NCBI GenBank assembly: GCA_945956935.1
Contig: CAMFJD010000011.1
Location: 1-53,898 of the forward strand
Length of the DNA stretch: 53,898 nt
DNA from: an uncultured Bacillota bacterium
Lineage (GTDB): Bacteria > Bacillota_I > Bacilli_A > Culicoidibacterales > ZOR0006
Reading direction: 5' to 3'
The notes below the pieces were generated by a model, which did no database searches, was not told the origin of the DNA, and worked only from the letters and a program-made list of their open reading frames with translations. Positions 41,834 to 50,421 of this stretch are shown here, in pieces (the stretch's first letter is position 1; every line of letters starts with the position of its first letter). Made by a program: the position numbers and the translations under genes.

Positions 41834-42656
41834 AAAAAAGATGCTCTCATTAGAACATATTTCCTTTGCGTATCCAACACATACTGTCTTTGAAAAGTTA
41901 TCACTTCAAATCTTTGAAGGAGAATGGGTAGCAATTGTTGGGGCAAATGGTTCTGGTAAAACTACATTAGCTAAAATTTTAAGTGGATTAATTCAAATAG
42001 AAACAGGGAAGTTTGTTATTATGGATGAAGAAGTAACAAAACATAACTTTGAGTTATTACGTCGGAAAGTTGGTATGGTATTCCAAAATCCAGACGATCA
42101 ATTTGTTGGGGTAACAGTACGAGATGATATTGCTTTTGGTTTAGAAAATCATCAATTATCACGTGAAATAATGGAAAATCGAATTGATACATATGCTAAA
42201 AAAATAGAAGTAGAAGATTTTTTAGATCGAGAACCTCATGTGTTGAGTGGTGGTCAAAAACAGCGTGTTGCAATCGCAAGTGTGCTAGCACTTGAGCCTG
42301 AAATTATGATTTTTGATGAATCAACATCAATGTTAGATCCACATGCAAAAAATGAAGTAATGGATGTTATTCATACATTACATCAAAATGATAAAAAAAC
42401 AATTTTAACAATCACCCATGATTTAGAAGAAGCTTTGCTAGCTGATCGAATGATTATTCTGCACGATGGACAAATTGTTGCGGATGGATACCCAAAAGAT
42501 ATTTTTAATGATCCAACGATTAATATGGATACATATCGTTTACAATTACCATATTACATTCATATGAGCCGTACATTGCAATCATTAGGGTATATTGACG
42601 AAGCATCAGATACGTTAGAAGGGATAGTGAGTTTAATATGCGACAAGTTCAATTAA
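41826..42656 (+). CDS. ecfA1: ECF transporter ATPase EcfA1 (general module)
   Basis: A 276-residue ATPase of the shared energy-coupling module for vitamin and metal uptake by group II ECF transporters. Walker A GANGSGKTT (39-47), Q-loop VFQNPDDQF, LSGGQKQR, Walker B IMIFDESTSMLD and H-loop ITHDLEE are complete. Location directly after rplQ and before ecfA2-ecfT-truA is the Bacilli arrangement. Its stop overlaps the ecfA2 start by 19 bases. It works with S components encoded elsewhere. Confidence 0.95.
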   Translation: MNKKKMLSLEHISFAYPTHTVFEKLSLQIFEGEWVAIVGANGSGKTTLAKILSGLIQIETGKFVIMDEEVTKHNFELLRRKVGMVFQNPDDQFVGVTVRDDIAFGLENHQLSREIMENRIDTYAKKIEVEDFLDREPHVLSGGQKQRVAIASVLALEPEIMIFDESTSMLDPHAKNEVMDVIHTLHQNDKKTILTITHDLEEALLADRMIILHDGQIVADGYPKDIFNDPTINMDTYRLQLPYYIHMSRTLQSLGYIDEASDTLEGIVSLICDKFN

Positions 42657-43504
42657 GTGATGTAGGCTATGTGTATGATGATGGATACAATAAGACAACA
42701 GCATTAGAAGGAGTAGAATTAACAATTGAACAAGGTGAGTGTTTGGCAATTGTTGGGCATACAGGTAGTGGAAAGTCAACACTTGTCCAACACCTAAACG
42801 CATTATTACAACCAAGCTCTGGAATTGTTGAAGCATTTGATTTTACGATTACAGCTGATGCGAAAAAAAATCGCAAATTAGGTTTATCAAATTTACGTCA
42901 AAAAGTTGGGTTGGTATTCCAATACCCTGAATACCAGTTATTTGCGGAAACGGTATTGGAGGATATCATGTATGGTCCATTGAATTTTGGAGCATCACAA
43001 CAAGAAGCTGAAAATATTGCACATGAAATGATGAAACTTGTTGGGTTACCGAACGATATAGCACAACGATATCCCCTTGCATTAAGTGGTGGCCAAATGC
43101 GTCGTGTAGCTGTAGCAGGTATTTTAGCAATGAATCCAGATATTTTAGTGTTAGATGAGCCGACAGTAGGTTTAGATCCAAAGGGGCAAATTGAAATGAT
43201 GGAGTTCTTTCTTTCTTTACAACAAAAGCTCCAAAAGACATTAGTGATTGTTACACATAATATGGATGTTGTTGCAAATTATACGAATCGAATGGTTGTT
43301 ATGAAGGAAAAACAAAAAGTTTTTGATGGCAAACCATCTGAATTTTTTGAAAATCGTGAGCAAGTTGAATCGTGTTATATGGAATTACCACATACAGTTA
43401 AGTTAGCACAAGCGTTGCGAACGAAGGGAATTTCCATTCCAAAAGAAATTATTACGTTTGAAGAATTTGTGAACTATATCAAAGAATTGGAGGGGAATCA
43501 ATGA
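42638..43504 (+). CDS. ecfA2: ECF transporter ATPase EcfA2 (general module)
   Basis: A 288-residue partner ATPase: Walker A GHTGSGKST, Q-loop VFQYPEYQLF, LSGGQMRR, Walker B ILVLDEPTVGLD, H-loop VTHNMD. Overlaps EcfA1 by 19 bases, and its TGA stop overlaps the ecfT start by four bases, so stoichiometric synthesis is likely. The TGA here also shows TGA is a stop in this organism. Confidence 0.95.
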   Translation: MRQVQLSDVGYVYDDGYNKTTALEGVELTIEQGECLAIVGHTGSGKSTLVQHLNALLQPSSGIVEAFDFTITADAKKNRKLGLSNLRQKVGLVFQYPEYQLFAETVLEDIMYGPLNFGASQQEAENIAHEMMKLVGLPNDIAQRYPLALSGGQMRRVAVAGILAMNPDILVLDEPTVGLDPKGQIEMMEFFLSLQQKLQKTLVIVTHNMDVVANYTNRMVVMKEKQKVFDGKPSEFFENREQVESCYMELPHTVKLAQALRTKGISIPKEIITFEEFVNYIKELEGNQ

Positions 43505-44295
43505 AGATAGCAATTGGAAATTATATTGAAACGCAATCACTGATTCATCGTTTAAATCCGATTGTGAAACTCGTTATTTTCTTTATTTGGATGATTGTGT
43601 TGTTCTCTATCAAACAACTACCAATGTACGCAATGGTTATCATTGGTATTATTAGTTTAATTCGTGTGACACGCTTACCAATAAAGCTTATTGTATCAAG
43701 TGCATGGAGTTTGAAGTGGCTAGTACTTATTATGATTGTTTTCAATTTGTTTTTTTATAAACAAGGGAACATTTTATTTGAATTTGGTTTTGTACAAGTG
43801 TATGATCAAGGGTTGTATCAAGTATTATTACTGAGTGTACGTTTAGTGAGTGTAGTGATGCTTGCAACAATGTTAACATTAACGACGAAGCCCCTTGATT
43901 TAACATTGGCACTTGAACAGCTGTTATCACCATTTAAACGCTTCATTCCAGTTGCCGATATTGCATTAATGGTATCAATTGCTATTCGTTTTATCCCAAC
44001 TCTTGTTGATGAGACAGATAAAATTATGAAAGCGCAAGCGTCAAGAGGTGCCAATATTGAAACAGGTCCATTAATACAGCGTGTTAAGCATCTTGTATCG
44101 ATGTTAATCCCAATGTTTGTAATTTCATTTAAACGTGCCGAAAATTTAGCAGTGGCGATGGAAGCACGTGGATATACTGATGCACAATCACGAACACGAT
44201 TGATTCAATTATATTGGTATAAAACTGATACGATAGGAATGATTGTAGGAATGACAATCGCTCTAATTTTTTTAGTAATAGGATGGAATATATAA
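43501..44295 (+). CDS. ecfT: ECF transporter T component EcfT (general module)
   Basis: A 264-residue membrane protein with about five helices and the two cytoplasmic coupling helices carrying the Ala-Arg-Gly type motifs (QASRGANIE and MEARGYTD) that sit in grooves of EcfA1 and EcfA2. It holds exchangeable S components. ATG overlaps the ecfA2 stop. truA follows immediately. Confidence 0.94.
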   Translation: MKIAIGNYIETQSLIHRLNPIVKLVIFFIWMIVLFSIKQLPMYAMVIIGIISLIRVTRLPIKLIVSSAWSLKWLVLIMIVFNLFFYKQGNILFEFGFVQVYDQGLYQVLLLSVRLVSVVMLATMLTLTTKPLDLTLALEQLLSPFKRFIPVADIALMVSIAIRFIPTLVDETDKIMKAQASRGANIETGPLIQRVKHLVSMLIPMFVISFKRAENLAVAMEARGYTDAQSRTRLIQLYWYKTDTIGMIVGMTIALIFLVIGWNI

Positions 44296-45054
44296 ATGGA
44301 AATGAAACAACGTCTGAAATGTATTGTTGCTTATGATGGATCGCAATTTGCAGGGTATCAAAGACAACCAAATGACAGGACAGTTCAAGGTGAACTTGAG
44401 CATGCTATTAGCCGAATTTTGAAATGTCCTATTGTTGTACATGCAAGTGGTAGGACAGATGCTGGAGTACACGCACATGGGCAGGTGATGCATTTTGATA
44501 GCCATTTAATCATCCCAGCAGAACGCTGGGTGAAAGCAATTAATAAATTATTGCCACCTGATATCCACATTCGTCATGTAGAGGTTGTACCTATGGATGA
44601 TTATGGGTTTCATGCACGTTTCAGTGCTGTCGGAAAAGAATATCGTTATCGATTAAAAACGCTACCACCTTATGAATATGATCCGTGTGAACGGAGGTAT
44701 GTCACATATATTTACCATCGTGTTGATGTTGAATATATGCGGCAAGCTGCGGATATTTTTATTGGAACTCATGATTTTCGGACGTTTGCAGCGAATCCGA
44801 TAGGTCACAATTGTGTAAGAACAATAACGGAAATTACCATTACAGAAGATGAAAATGGAATTGAGTTTATTTTTAAAGGGAATGGTTTTTTGCGTTATAT
44901 GGTTCGGTCAATTGTAGGAACATTATTAGAAGTAGGGCGAGACCGATTAACACTTGAGCAAGTGCATAACTTATTGCGTAATCGCGAGCGTAAACAGTGC
45001 CGTTGGACAGCACCAGCACAAGGATTAACATTATGGGAAGTAAGTTACGAGTAA
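44296..45054 (+). CDS. truA: tRNA pseudouridine(38-40) synthase TruA
   Basis: A 252-residue enzyme making pseudouridine in the anticodon stem. Catalytic D55 lies in ASGRTDAGVHA (50-60). The later motifs (YEYDPCERRYVTYI, GTHDFRTF, FLRYMVRSIVGTLLEVG) are present. The start directly follows the ecfT stop with no gap. Confidence 0.95.
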   Translation: MEMKQRLKCIVAYDGSQFAGYQRQPNDRTVQGELEHAISRILKCPIVVHASGRTDAGVHAHGQVMHFDSHLIIPAERWVKAINKLLPPDIHIRHVEVVPMDDYGFHARFSAVGKEYRYRLKTLPPYEYDPCERRYVTYIYHRVDVEYMRQAADIFIGTHDFRTFAANPIGHNCVRTITEITITEDENGIEFIFKGNGFLRYMVRSIVGTLLEVGRDRLTLEQVHNLLRNRERKQCRWTAPAQGLTLWEVSYE

Positions 45055-45078
45055 AGTCAATTTTTAATATGAACGCAG

Positions 45079-45107
45079 TTGACATTAGTAGCTAAAAAAG
45101 GTAAAAT
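45079..45107 (+). promoter_or_regulatory. rplM-rpsI promoter
   Basis: TTGACA (45079-45084), a 17-base spacer and TAAAAT (45102-45107). Confidence 0.85.
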
Positions 45108-45114
45108 ATCACTT

Positions 45115-45176
45115 GGATTTGTTCTTTTTCACGTTCGCTAGCCCCGGATAAAAGAAGAATAATTATCTTAGGAGGA
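45115..45176 (+). promoter_or_regulatory. Candidate L13 leader
   Basis: The leader between the promoter and rplM contains CACGTTCGCTAGCCCCGG and then GATAAAAGAAG, which I recall as the core of the L13 leader of Bacillota. I could not draw a confident full fold by eye. Feedback by L13 is inferred. Confidence 0.45.
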
Positions 45177-45182
45177 ATCAAT

Positions 45183-45632
45183 ATGCGCACTACTTTCATG
45201 GCGAAGAAAAACGAAGTAGAACGTCAATGGTATGTAATTGATGCAGAAGGAAAAACATTAGGTCGTTTAGCTTCTGAAGCTGCAGCGTTATTACGCGGTA
45301 AGCACAAGCCAACATTTACACCACACGTAGACTGCGGAGATAACGTAATTATCATCAACGCAGATAAAATCGTTTTAACAGGAAACAAATTAAACGGAAA
45401 ACCAAACGGTAAAAACTACCATACAAACAGCGGACACATCGGGGGATTACGTACTCGTACTGCTGCTACAATGTTAGATCAATATCCAACTGAGATGTTA
45501 GAAATCGCAATTAAAGGGATGTTACCAAAAACTCGTTTAGGACGTCAAATGTTCAAAAAACTATTTGTTTATGCAGGTCCAGAACACAAACATACTGCAC
45601 AACAACCAACTGCGTACGAATTACGCGGATAA
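45183..45632 (+). CDS. rplM: Ribosomal protein uL13
   Basis: A 149-residue early-assembly protein. It starts [20 protein letters not shown], the Bacilli form with MRTT before the core, supported by TAGGAGGA eight bases upstream. [13 protein letters not shown] is intact. Cotranscribed with rpsI 25 bases on. Confidence 0.96.
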   Translation: MRTTFMAKKNEVERQWYVIDAEGKTLGRLASEAAALLRGKHKPTFTPHVDCGDNVIIINADKIVLTGNKLNGKPNGKNYHTNSGHIGGLRTRTAATMLDQYPTEMLEIAIKGMLPKTRLGRQMFKKLFVYAGPEHKHTAQQPTAYELRG

Positions 45633-45657
45633 TTAACAACAGAAGGAGGAAATACAG

Positions 45658-46050
45658 ATGGCTCAAGTTCAATACTGGGGAACAGGACGTCGTAAGAGCT
45701 CAACAGCTCGCGTTCGTTTAGTTCAAGGAAGCGGAAACGTTACAATTAACGGAAAAAGCATGCAAGAATACTTACCATTAGAAACTTTACGTGTAATTGT
45801 AAAGTTACCTTTAGTTGTTACTGAAACTGAAGGAAAATTCGACGTTATTGTTAACGTAAATGGTGGAGGATACACTGGTCAAGCTGGTGCAATCCGTCAC
45901 GGAATCGCACGTGCTTTATTAGAAGTAAATGCAGATTTACGTCCAGCGTTAAAATCAGCAGGATTCTTAACTCGTGATGCACGTATGAAAGAACGTAAAA
46001 AACCAGGACTTAAAGGTGCACGTCGTGCTCCACAGTTCTCAAAACGTTAA
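45658..46050 (+). CDS. rpsI: Ribosomal protein uS9
   Basis: A 130-residue head protein whose C-terminal tail, ending [12 protein letters not shown], touches the P-site anticodon. Includes [14 protein letters not shown]. Ribosome site GAAGGAGG. Followed by a strong terminator. Confidence 0.97.
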   Translation: MAQVQYWGTGRRKSSTARVRLVQGSGNVTINGKSMQEYLPLETLRVIVKLPLVVTETEGKFDVIVNVNGGGYTGQAGAIRHGIARALLEVNADLRPALKSAGFLTRDARMKERKKPGLKGARRAPQFSKR

Positions 46051-46071
46051 TATTATACAGTTATTGTTTAT

Positions 46072-46099
46072 CAAAGCATACCTTCGGGTGTGCTTTTTT
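46072..46099 (+). terminator. Terminator after rpsI
   Basis: AAAGCATACC and GGTGTGCTTT around a TTCG tetraloop, followed by more T. Confidence 0.9.
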
Positions 46100-46287
46100 T
46101 GTCTATATAGCAAGACTAGTACTGTATTTTTGTAATAATCGAAATTTTCGGATATAGGAGGAAAAATCTATTTGCAGATTTTGAGTATAGTAAGAATTAT
46201 GTATAATTCAATTTTGATATAACAATGATAGAATTACTGGTGATTAGTTGTAGATAAAATAAAGGTTGAAAGTCAAGGAGTATTTAG
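46100..46287. other. Gap between rpsI terminator and copY promoter
   Basis: About 190 bases of AT-rich sequence. It holds an AGGAGG followed ten bases later by TTG and a 16-codon frame (46172-46222), too short and unlike anything known to call. I see no RNA gene. Confidence 0.4.
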
Positions 46288-46316
46288 TTGACAAATGTAG
46301 ACAATGCTGATATACT
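46288..46316 (+). promoter_or_regulatory. copY-copA promoter
   Basis: TTGACA (46288-46293), a 17-base spacer and TATACT (46311-46316) with TGA before it. The -35 overlaps the first cop box. Confidence 0.85.
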
Positions 46317-46345
46317 TCGCCTGAATGATGACTACATTTGTAGTC
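46290..46345. promoter_or_regulatory. Two CopY operators (cop boxes)
   Basis: The CopY consensus is TACAnnTGTA. Box 1 is GACAAATGTAG (46290-46300), overlapping the -35. Box 2 is GACTACA-TT-TGTAGTC (46330-46345), a perfect 7-base-arm palindrome after the -10. Two boxes flanking the promoter are typical of cop operons in Enterococcus and Lactobacillales. Confidence 0.85.
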
Positions 46346-46379
46346 TGTTTTGAAAGGAATATGTATTGGAGGAATGAGA

Positions 46380-46808
46380 GTGAAAATTTCAAATGCTGAA
46401 TGGCAAGTAATGAAAGTGATATGGGCGAAAGGTGAAGTGACGAGTCGTGAAATTATGGACACAATAGGTACTAAATTTGAATGGACACCGTCGACGGTGA
46501 AAACACTATTGAGTCGATTAGTTGAAAAGAAATGTGTAATGACAACAAAAATTGGTAATAAATTTTATTATTCGTATGTATTTAGTGAGTCAGAAAGCAT
46601 AAGACAAATAATTCGTGAAGTAAATGAAAAAACGTGTGCAGTGAAGTTGCCGAGTGTGATTGGTGATTTAATTTTACAAAGTGATTTCACGATGAGTGAT
46701 TTAGACCGACTTGAAGAAATTATTTGTTCGAAACGTCAAGTAGTTGTTGAGCGTATCACTTGTACATGTGTAGTTTGTGATTGTGTAATATGTGAATGTA
46801 AAAAGTAA
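46380..46808 (+). CDS. copY: Copper-responsive repressor CopY, with three CxC motifs
   Basis: A 142-residue BlaI/MecI-type winged-helix repressor (MKISNAEWQVMKVIWAKGEVTSREI, then EWTPSTVKTLLSRL). It keeps copA silent until copper replaces zinc at its C-terminal cysteines. That tail reads CTCVVCDCVICECKK: three CxC units, against the usual two (CxCx4CxC), so metal stoichiometry may differ. The start is GTG 46380, seven bases after GGAGG; ATG 46374 is one base away. Both cop boxes lie upstream and copA follows 15 bases later. Confidence 0.92.
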   Translation: MKISNAEWQVMKVIWAKGEVTSREIMDTIGTKFEWTPSTVKTLLSRLVEKKCVMTTKIGNKFYYSYVFSESESIRQIIREVNEKTCAVKLPSVIGDLILQSDFTMSDLDRLEEIICSKRQVVVERITCTCVVCDCVICECKK

Positions 46809-46823
46809 AGGAGTTGATAGGGA

Positions 46824-49301
46824 ATGAAACAGGTGATTTATCCAATTGAAGGAATGCATTGTGCGTCATGTGTACAAAAAATTGAACAAAGTATCATAAA
46901 GCTAATAGGTGTTCGAGAAGTATCAGTGAATATAGCAACTGAAAAAATGAAAATTGTATATGATGAGACAATTTTGTCAGAGAATATGATTATTCAAACA
47001 GTTGTTGATGCAGGTTATGGTGTTATTATTCAAACAAGAAATGATACATTTGAAATTGAAGGGATGACTTGTACGTCATGTGCACAAAAAATTGAAAATG
47101 CTATCAACAAATTACCTGGGATCGTAACAGTAGTCGTGAATTTTGCGACTGAGAAAATGTATGTTGAGTATCAGCACTTAGAAGTAGACATTGAAACAAT
47201 TATCCAGACCGTTAAACAGCTCGGATATAACGCAAATATTGAAAGTAATAACCATATAAAAACCAGTGAGATAAGTGATAAACGTCAAAAATATATTGAA
47301 TCGTTATGGAGTCGTTTTATTTGGTCAGCAATTTTTGCGTTTCCATTGTTATATATTGCTATGGGTCCAATGCTACCATTTGGCGGATTACCTTTACCAC
47401 AGTTTTTAGACCCCGTCGATCATTCATTTTCATTTTCACTAGTCCAATTACTATTGACACTACCCGTTTTGTATTTGGGTCGCTCATTTTATCGGGTCGG
47501 ATTTCAATCATTGTTTAAAGGATATCCGAATATGGACTCGTTGATTGCCATTGGAACAACAGCCGCGGTTTTACAAGGGATTGTGATGACGTATTTGTTG
47601 ATGGTAGGTATAGTGGATATTCATCATGGACATCCAGAATTATATTTTGAATCAGCTGTTGTTATTTTGGTACTTATTACACTTGGGAAATATTTAGAAG
47701 CTATTTCAAAAGGTAAAACATCTGAAGCAATTAAAAAACTTATGGGATTAGCCCCTAAAACAGCACGTATATTACGAGATGGAAGAGAAGACGAAGTATT
47801 AATAGAAGCAGTTGTTATAGGTGATATTATTATTGTTCGTCCAGGCGAAAAAATTCCAGTTGATGGTATTGTTATTGACGGGAGTTCGGCAGTTGATGAA
47901 GCGATGATTACTGGTGAAAGTATACCAGTTGAAAAACGAAAAGGGGACACAATTATTGGTGCAAGTATAAATAAAACCGGTACTTTTCGTTTTCAAGCAA
48001 CAAAGGTTGGAGAAGATACAACATTAGCACAAATTATCCAATTAGTTGAGAATGCCCAAGGTTCAAAGGCACCAATTGCTGCACTTGCAGATAAAGTATC
48101 AGGTGTATTTGTTCCAATTGTTATTGGATTAGCGTTACTTTCGGGCGTTGCTTGGTACTTTTTAGGTCAAGAGTCATGGGTTTTCGCAGTATCAATTACA
48201 ATTTCAGTATTAGTTATTGCTTGTCCGTGTGCACTTGGTTTGGCGACACCAACAGCAATTATGGTCGGAACAGGAAAGGGTGCTGAAAATGGGGTGTTGA
48301 TTAAAAGTGGTGATGTACTCGAACAAACACAAAAAATTAAGACAATTATTTTTGATAAAACAGGGACAATTACTGAAGGAAAACCTGTAGTCACTGATAT
48401 TCTAACATATAATGGTTATACCAAAGCACAAGTATTAGCGATGGCGGCTTCTGCGGAAACTGGATCAGAGCATCCACTCGGTGAAGCGATTGTTGAAGAA
48501 GCTTCAACTCAGAATGTTATACTGCAATCGACAACGCAATTTGAAGCTATTCCAGGACATGGAATTTCTGTCATTGTTGGTCAAATTGAAGTGTTAATGG
48601 GAAATGAAAAATTGATGCTTGAAAATCAAATTGAAATTCATGCCGTTCAAGCAGTGGTACATCGTTTAGCAAGTGAAGGAAAAACACCAATGTATGTTGC
48701 AGCAGATGGAATATTTGTTGGTATAATTGCTGTGGCAGATATAATTAAAGCAAATAGTATTGATGCAATTAAAAAGCTGCATCAAATGGGAATTCAAGTA
48801 GTAATGATTACAGGTGATAATACGCGAACAGCCCAAGCGATTGCAAAACAAGTGGGCATTGATCGTGTGCTTAGCGAGGTATTACCCGAAGATAAAGCAA
48901 CTGAAGTGAAACGATTGCAAGCAGAAGGTCTTCATGTAGCGATGGTTGGTGATGGTATTAATGATGCACCAGCGTTAGCACAGGCAAATATTGGTATAGC
49001 TATTGCTTCAGGAACGGATATCGCTATTGAATCGGCAGATATCGTCTTAATGCGGAGTGATTTAATGGATGTACCTACTGCTATTGAATTAAGTCGAGCA
49101 ACGATGAAAAATATTAAACAAAATTTATTTTGGGCATTTGCATATAATATTATTGGTATTCCTGTTGCAATGGGAATATTGTATGTGTTTGGCGGGCCAT
49201 TGCTGAATCCAATGCTAGCAGGCGCAGCAATGAGTTTAAGTTCAGTATCGGTATTACTGAATGCTCTACGTTTAAAAAAATTCAAGCCATTTAAAAGATA
49301 A
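46824..49301 (+). CDS. copA: Copper-exporting P1B-type ATPase CopA
   Basis: An 825-residue Cu(I) efflux pump. Two N-terminal metal-binding domains have GMHCASC (C13, C16) and GMTCTSC (C83, C86). Eight membrane helices follow, with CPC at 467-469, phosphorylated D511 in DKTGT, the TGES actuator motif, SEHPLG and GDGINDAP. The helix 7 and 8 residues (YN in [15 protein letters not shown]) give the P1B-1 copper signature. No copZ chaperone follows. Ribosome site AAAGGAG. Confidence 0.95.
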   Translation: MKQVIYPIEGMHCASCVQKIEQSIIKLIGVREVSVNIATEKMKIVYDETILSENMIIQTVVDAGYGVIIQTRNDTFEIEGMTCTSCAQKIENAINKLPGIVTVVVNFATEKMYVEYQHLEVDIETIIQTVKQLGYNANIESNNHIKTSEISDKRQKYIESLWSRFIWSAIFAFPLLYIAMGPMLPFGGLPLPQFLDPVDHSFSFSLVQLLLTLPVLYLGRSFYRVGFQSLFKGYPNMDSLIAIGTTAAVLQGIVMTYLLMVGIVDIHHGHPELYFESAVVILVLITLGKYLEAISKGKTSEAIKKLMGLAPKTARILRDGREDEVLIEAVVIGDIIIVRPGEKIPVDGIVIDGSSAVDEAMITGESIPVEKRKGDTIIGASINKTGTFRFQATKVGEDTTLAQIIQLVENAQGSKAPIAALADKVSGVFVPIVIGLALLSGVAWYFLGQESWVFAVSITISVLVIACPCALGLATPTAIMVGTGKGAENGVLIKSGDVLEQTQKIKTIIFDKTGTITEGKPVVTDILTYNGYTKAQVLAMAASAETGSEHPLGEAIVEEASTQNVILQSTTQFEAIPGHGISVIVGQIEVLMGNEKLMLENQIEIHAVQAVVHRLASEGKTPMYVAADGIFVGIIAVADIIKANSIDAIKKLHQMGIQVVMITGDNTRTAQAIAKQVGIDRVLSEVLPEDKATEVKRLQAEGLHVAMVGDGINDAPALAQANIGIAIASGTDIAIESADIVLMRSDLMDVPTAIELSRATMKNIKQNLFWAFAYNIIGIPVAMGILYVFGGPLLNPMLAGAAMSLSSVSVLLNALRLKKFKPFKR

Positions 49302-49309
49302 CAAAGGAT

Positions 49310-49344
49310 AAAGCGAGGTATACAGAGAGATCTCGCTTTTTTGC
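49310..49344 (+). terminator. Terminator after copA
   Basis: AAAGCGAG (49310-49317) and CTCGCTTT (49332-49339) around a 14-base loop, followed by TTTGC and TTTT. Confidence 0.75.
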
Positions 49345-49477
49345 TTTTATCAAAAAAACTTACTTTTTTACAAACAGAAATTTTAAAAATAAAGGAAAAA
49401 TACAGTTTTAAATTACACAATGAAAACAAAAAATAAACACAAATAACATTTTAAGATTAAAATGACAGAATATACAC

Positions 49478-49515
49478 AAAAAAAATGTTTTTAAATGAAA
49501 AATAACATTTTTTTT
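49478..49515. promoter_or_regulatory. Perfect 12-base inverted repeat upstream of the second ECF operon
   Basis: AAAAAAAATGTT (49478-49489) and AACATTTTTTTT (49504-49515) are exactly complementary. The right arm overlaps the -35 of the likely promoter, and a half-copy, AACATTTT, lies at 49445-49452. It may be an operator; a transcription terminator reading is less likely because the stem is nearly all A-T. Confidence 0.45.
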
Positions 49516-49555
49516 ACAGATGTTTGATAATGTTTTTATAATATTGAGATACAAT
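49513..49555 (+). promoter_or_regulatory. Promoter of the ECF-PHP operon
   Basis: TTTACA (49513-49518), 18 bases, TATAAT (49537-49542) is the best fit. TTGATA (49524) with TACAAT (49550) is an alternative with a 20-base spacer. Confidence 0.5.
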
Positions 49556-49581
49556 GATGGTGTCATAAGGAGGAAGAAAAA

Positions 49582-50421
49582 ATGAACAAATCGATGACAC
49601 AATCTCAAAAATTAATGGTCTTTGTATTAAGTATGTCTTTATATGGATTAGCAACATTATTTACTGAGTTAATCCCATCATTTCAAGTAGGAATTGTTGA
49701 GTTCTCAGTCGAGTATTTTATCTTTATTCCAATTGCATTAGCAATTTTATTTGATCCTTTATCAGCAGCATTAGGTGCGGCAACAGGAGAGATTATTTTC
49801 AGTGAAATTATGTTAGGTCAATTTGGTGGACTTGGGGAACTAGAAAAATTTATCACTATTACAATTGCTATTTATATTGCTGGACGTTTAGTACGTGATC
49901 CAAAAAATGTGAAAAATGTTGCAATGGTAGCGTTACTAGCAGTTGCAATTCAACAGTTAATGGGTGCGACAGTAGATATTTTAAAAGTACAATTTGCAAT
50001 TGAAGGATTTGAGGCGGTTCCTGGATTACCAGAGTCAGTATTTTTTACGGAAGGATTTGCATGTTTGAATGATATTGTTTTTTCAGGTGTACTCTTTTCG
50101 ATGATTCCATCTGCTTATCTTGTACCAAGATTATATGGGAAAATTGAGCCGCTATTAGGAGTGCGACCAAGAGATCGTGAAACGAAAATAAGTGGTGTAA
50201 AATTATCACCCAAAGTAATTGGTATCTGTCTTGTTGCATTTCTTGTTGCGATCGGTGGAGAATTCTTATCTGAAACAGGCATGTCATTGATCGATTGGGA
50301 AGCAAGTTGGGCAGAAAGCGGTATTTCAATTGTTATGAGTATGTTGTTAGCAGTTGTTGTCATTGGAGCAGTCGTGATTAAAATGAAACGTCGCACAAAT
50401 TTAGAGGTTACATATGATTAA
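49582..50421 (+). CDS. ECF-type transporter S component, substrate unknown
   Basis: A 279-residue hydrophobic protein, probably the substrate-binding subunit of the adjacent ATPase and T component. I count about seven membrane segments: near 10-30, 45-75, 90-105, 112-135, 152-175, 207-225 and 245-265. That is longer than the usual six-helix S component of about 170-210 residues. A polar linker (about 185-205) separates an extra C-terminal helix pair. Ribosome site AAGGAGG. It overlaps the next gene by eight bases. No TPP or FMN riboswitch motif is visible upstream. The role is inferred from context. Confidence 0.7.
   Translation: MNKSMTQSQKLMVFVLSMSLYGLATLFTELIPSFQVGIVEFSVEYFIFIPIALAILFDPLSAALGAATGEIIFSEIMLGQFGGLGELEKFITITIAIYIAGRLVRDPKNVKNVAMVALLAVAIQQLMGATVDILKVQFAIEGFEAVPGLPESVFFTEGFACLNDIVFSGVLFSMIPSAYLVPRLYGKIEPLLGVRPRDRETKISGVKLSPKVIGICLVAFLVAIGGEFLSETGMSLIDWEASWAESGISIVMSMLLAVVVIGAVVIKMKRRTNLEVTYD

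Noticed and set aside
46172-46222. A 16-codon frame from TTG with an AGGAGG ten bases upstream
   Set aside because: Too short, non-ATG start, no coupling to copY and no recognisable sequence; likely chance in AT-rich DNA.
49345-49581. Riboswitch before the second ECF operon
   Set aside because: No CTGAGA, FMN or cobalamin-box like sequence is present; the region is nearly all A and T, and the palindrome lies upstream of the transcription start.
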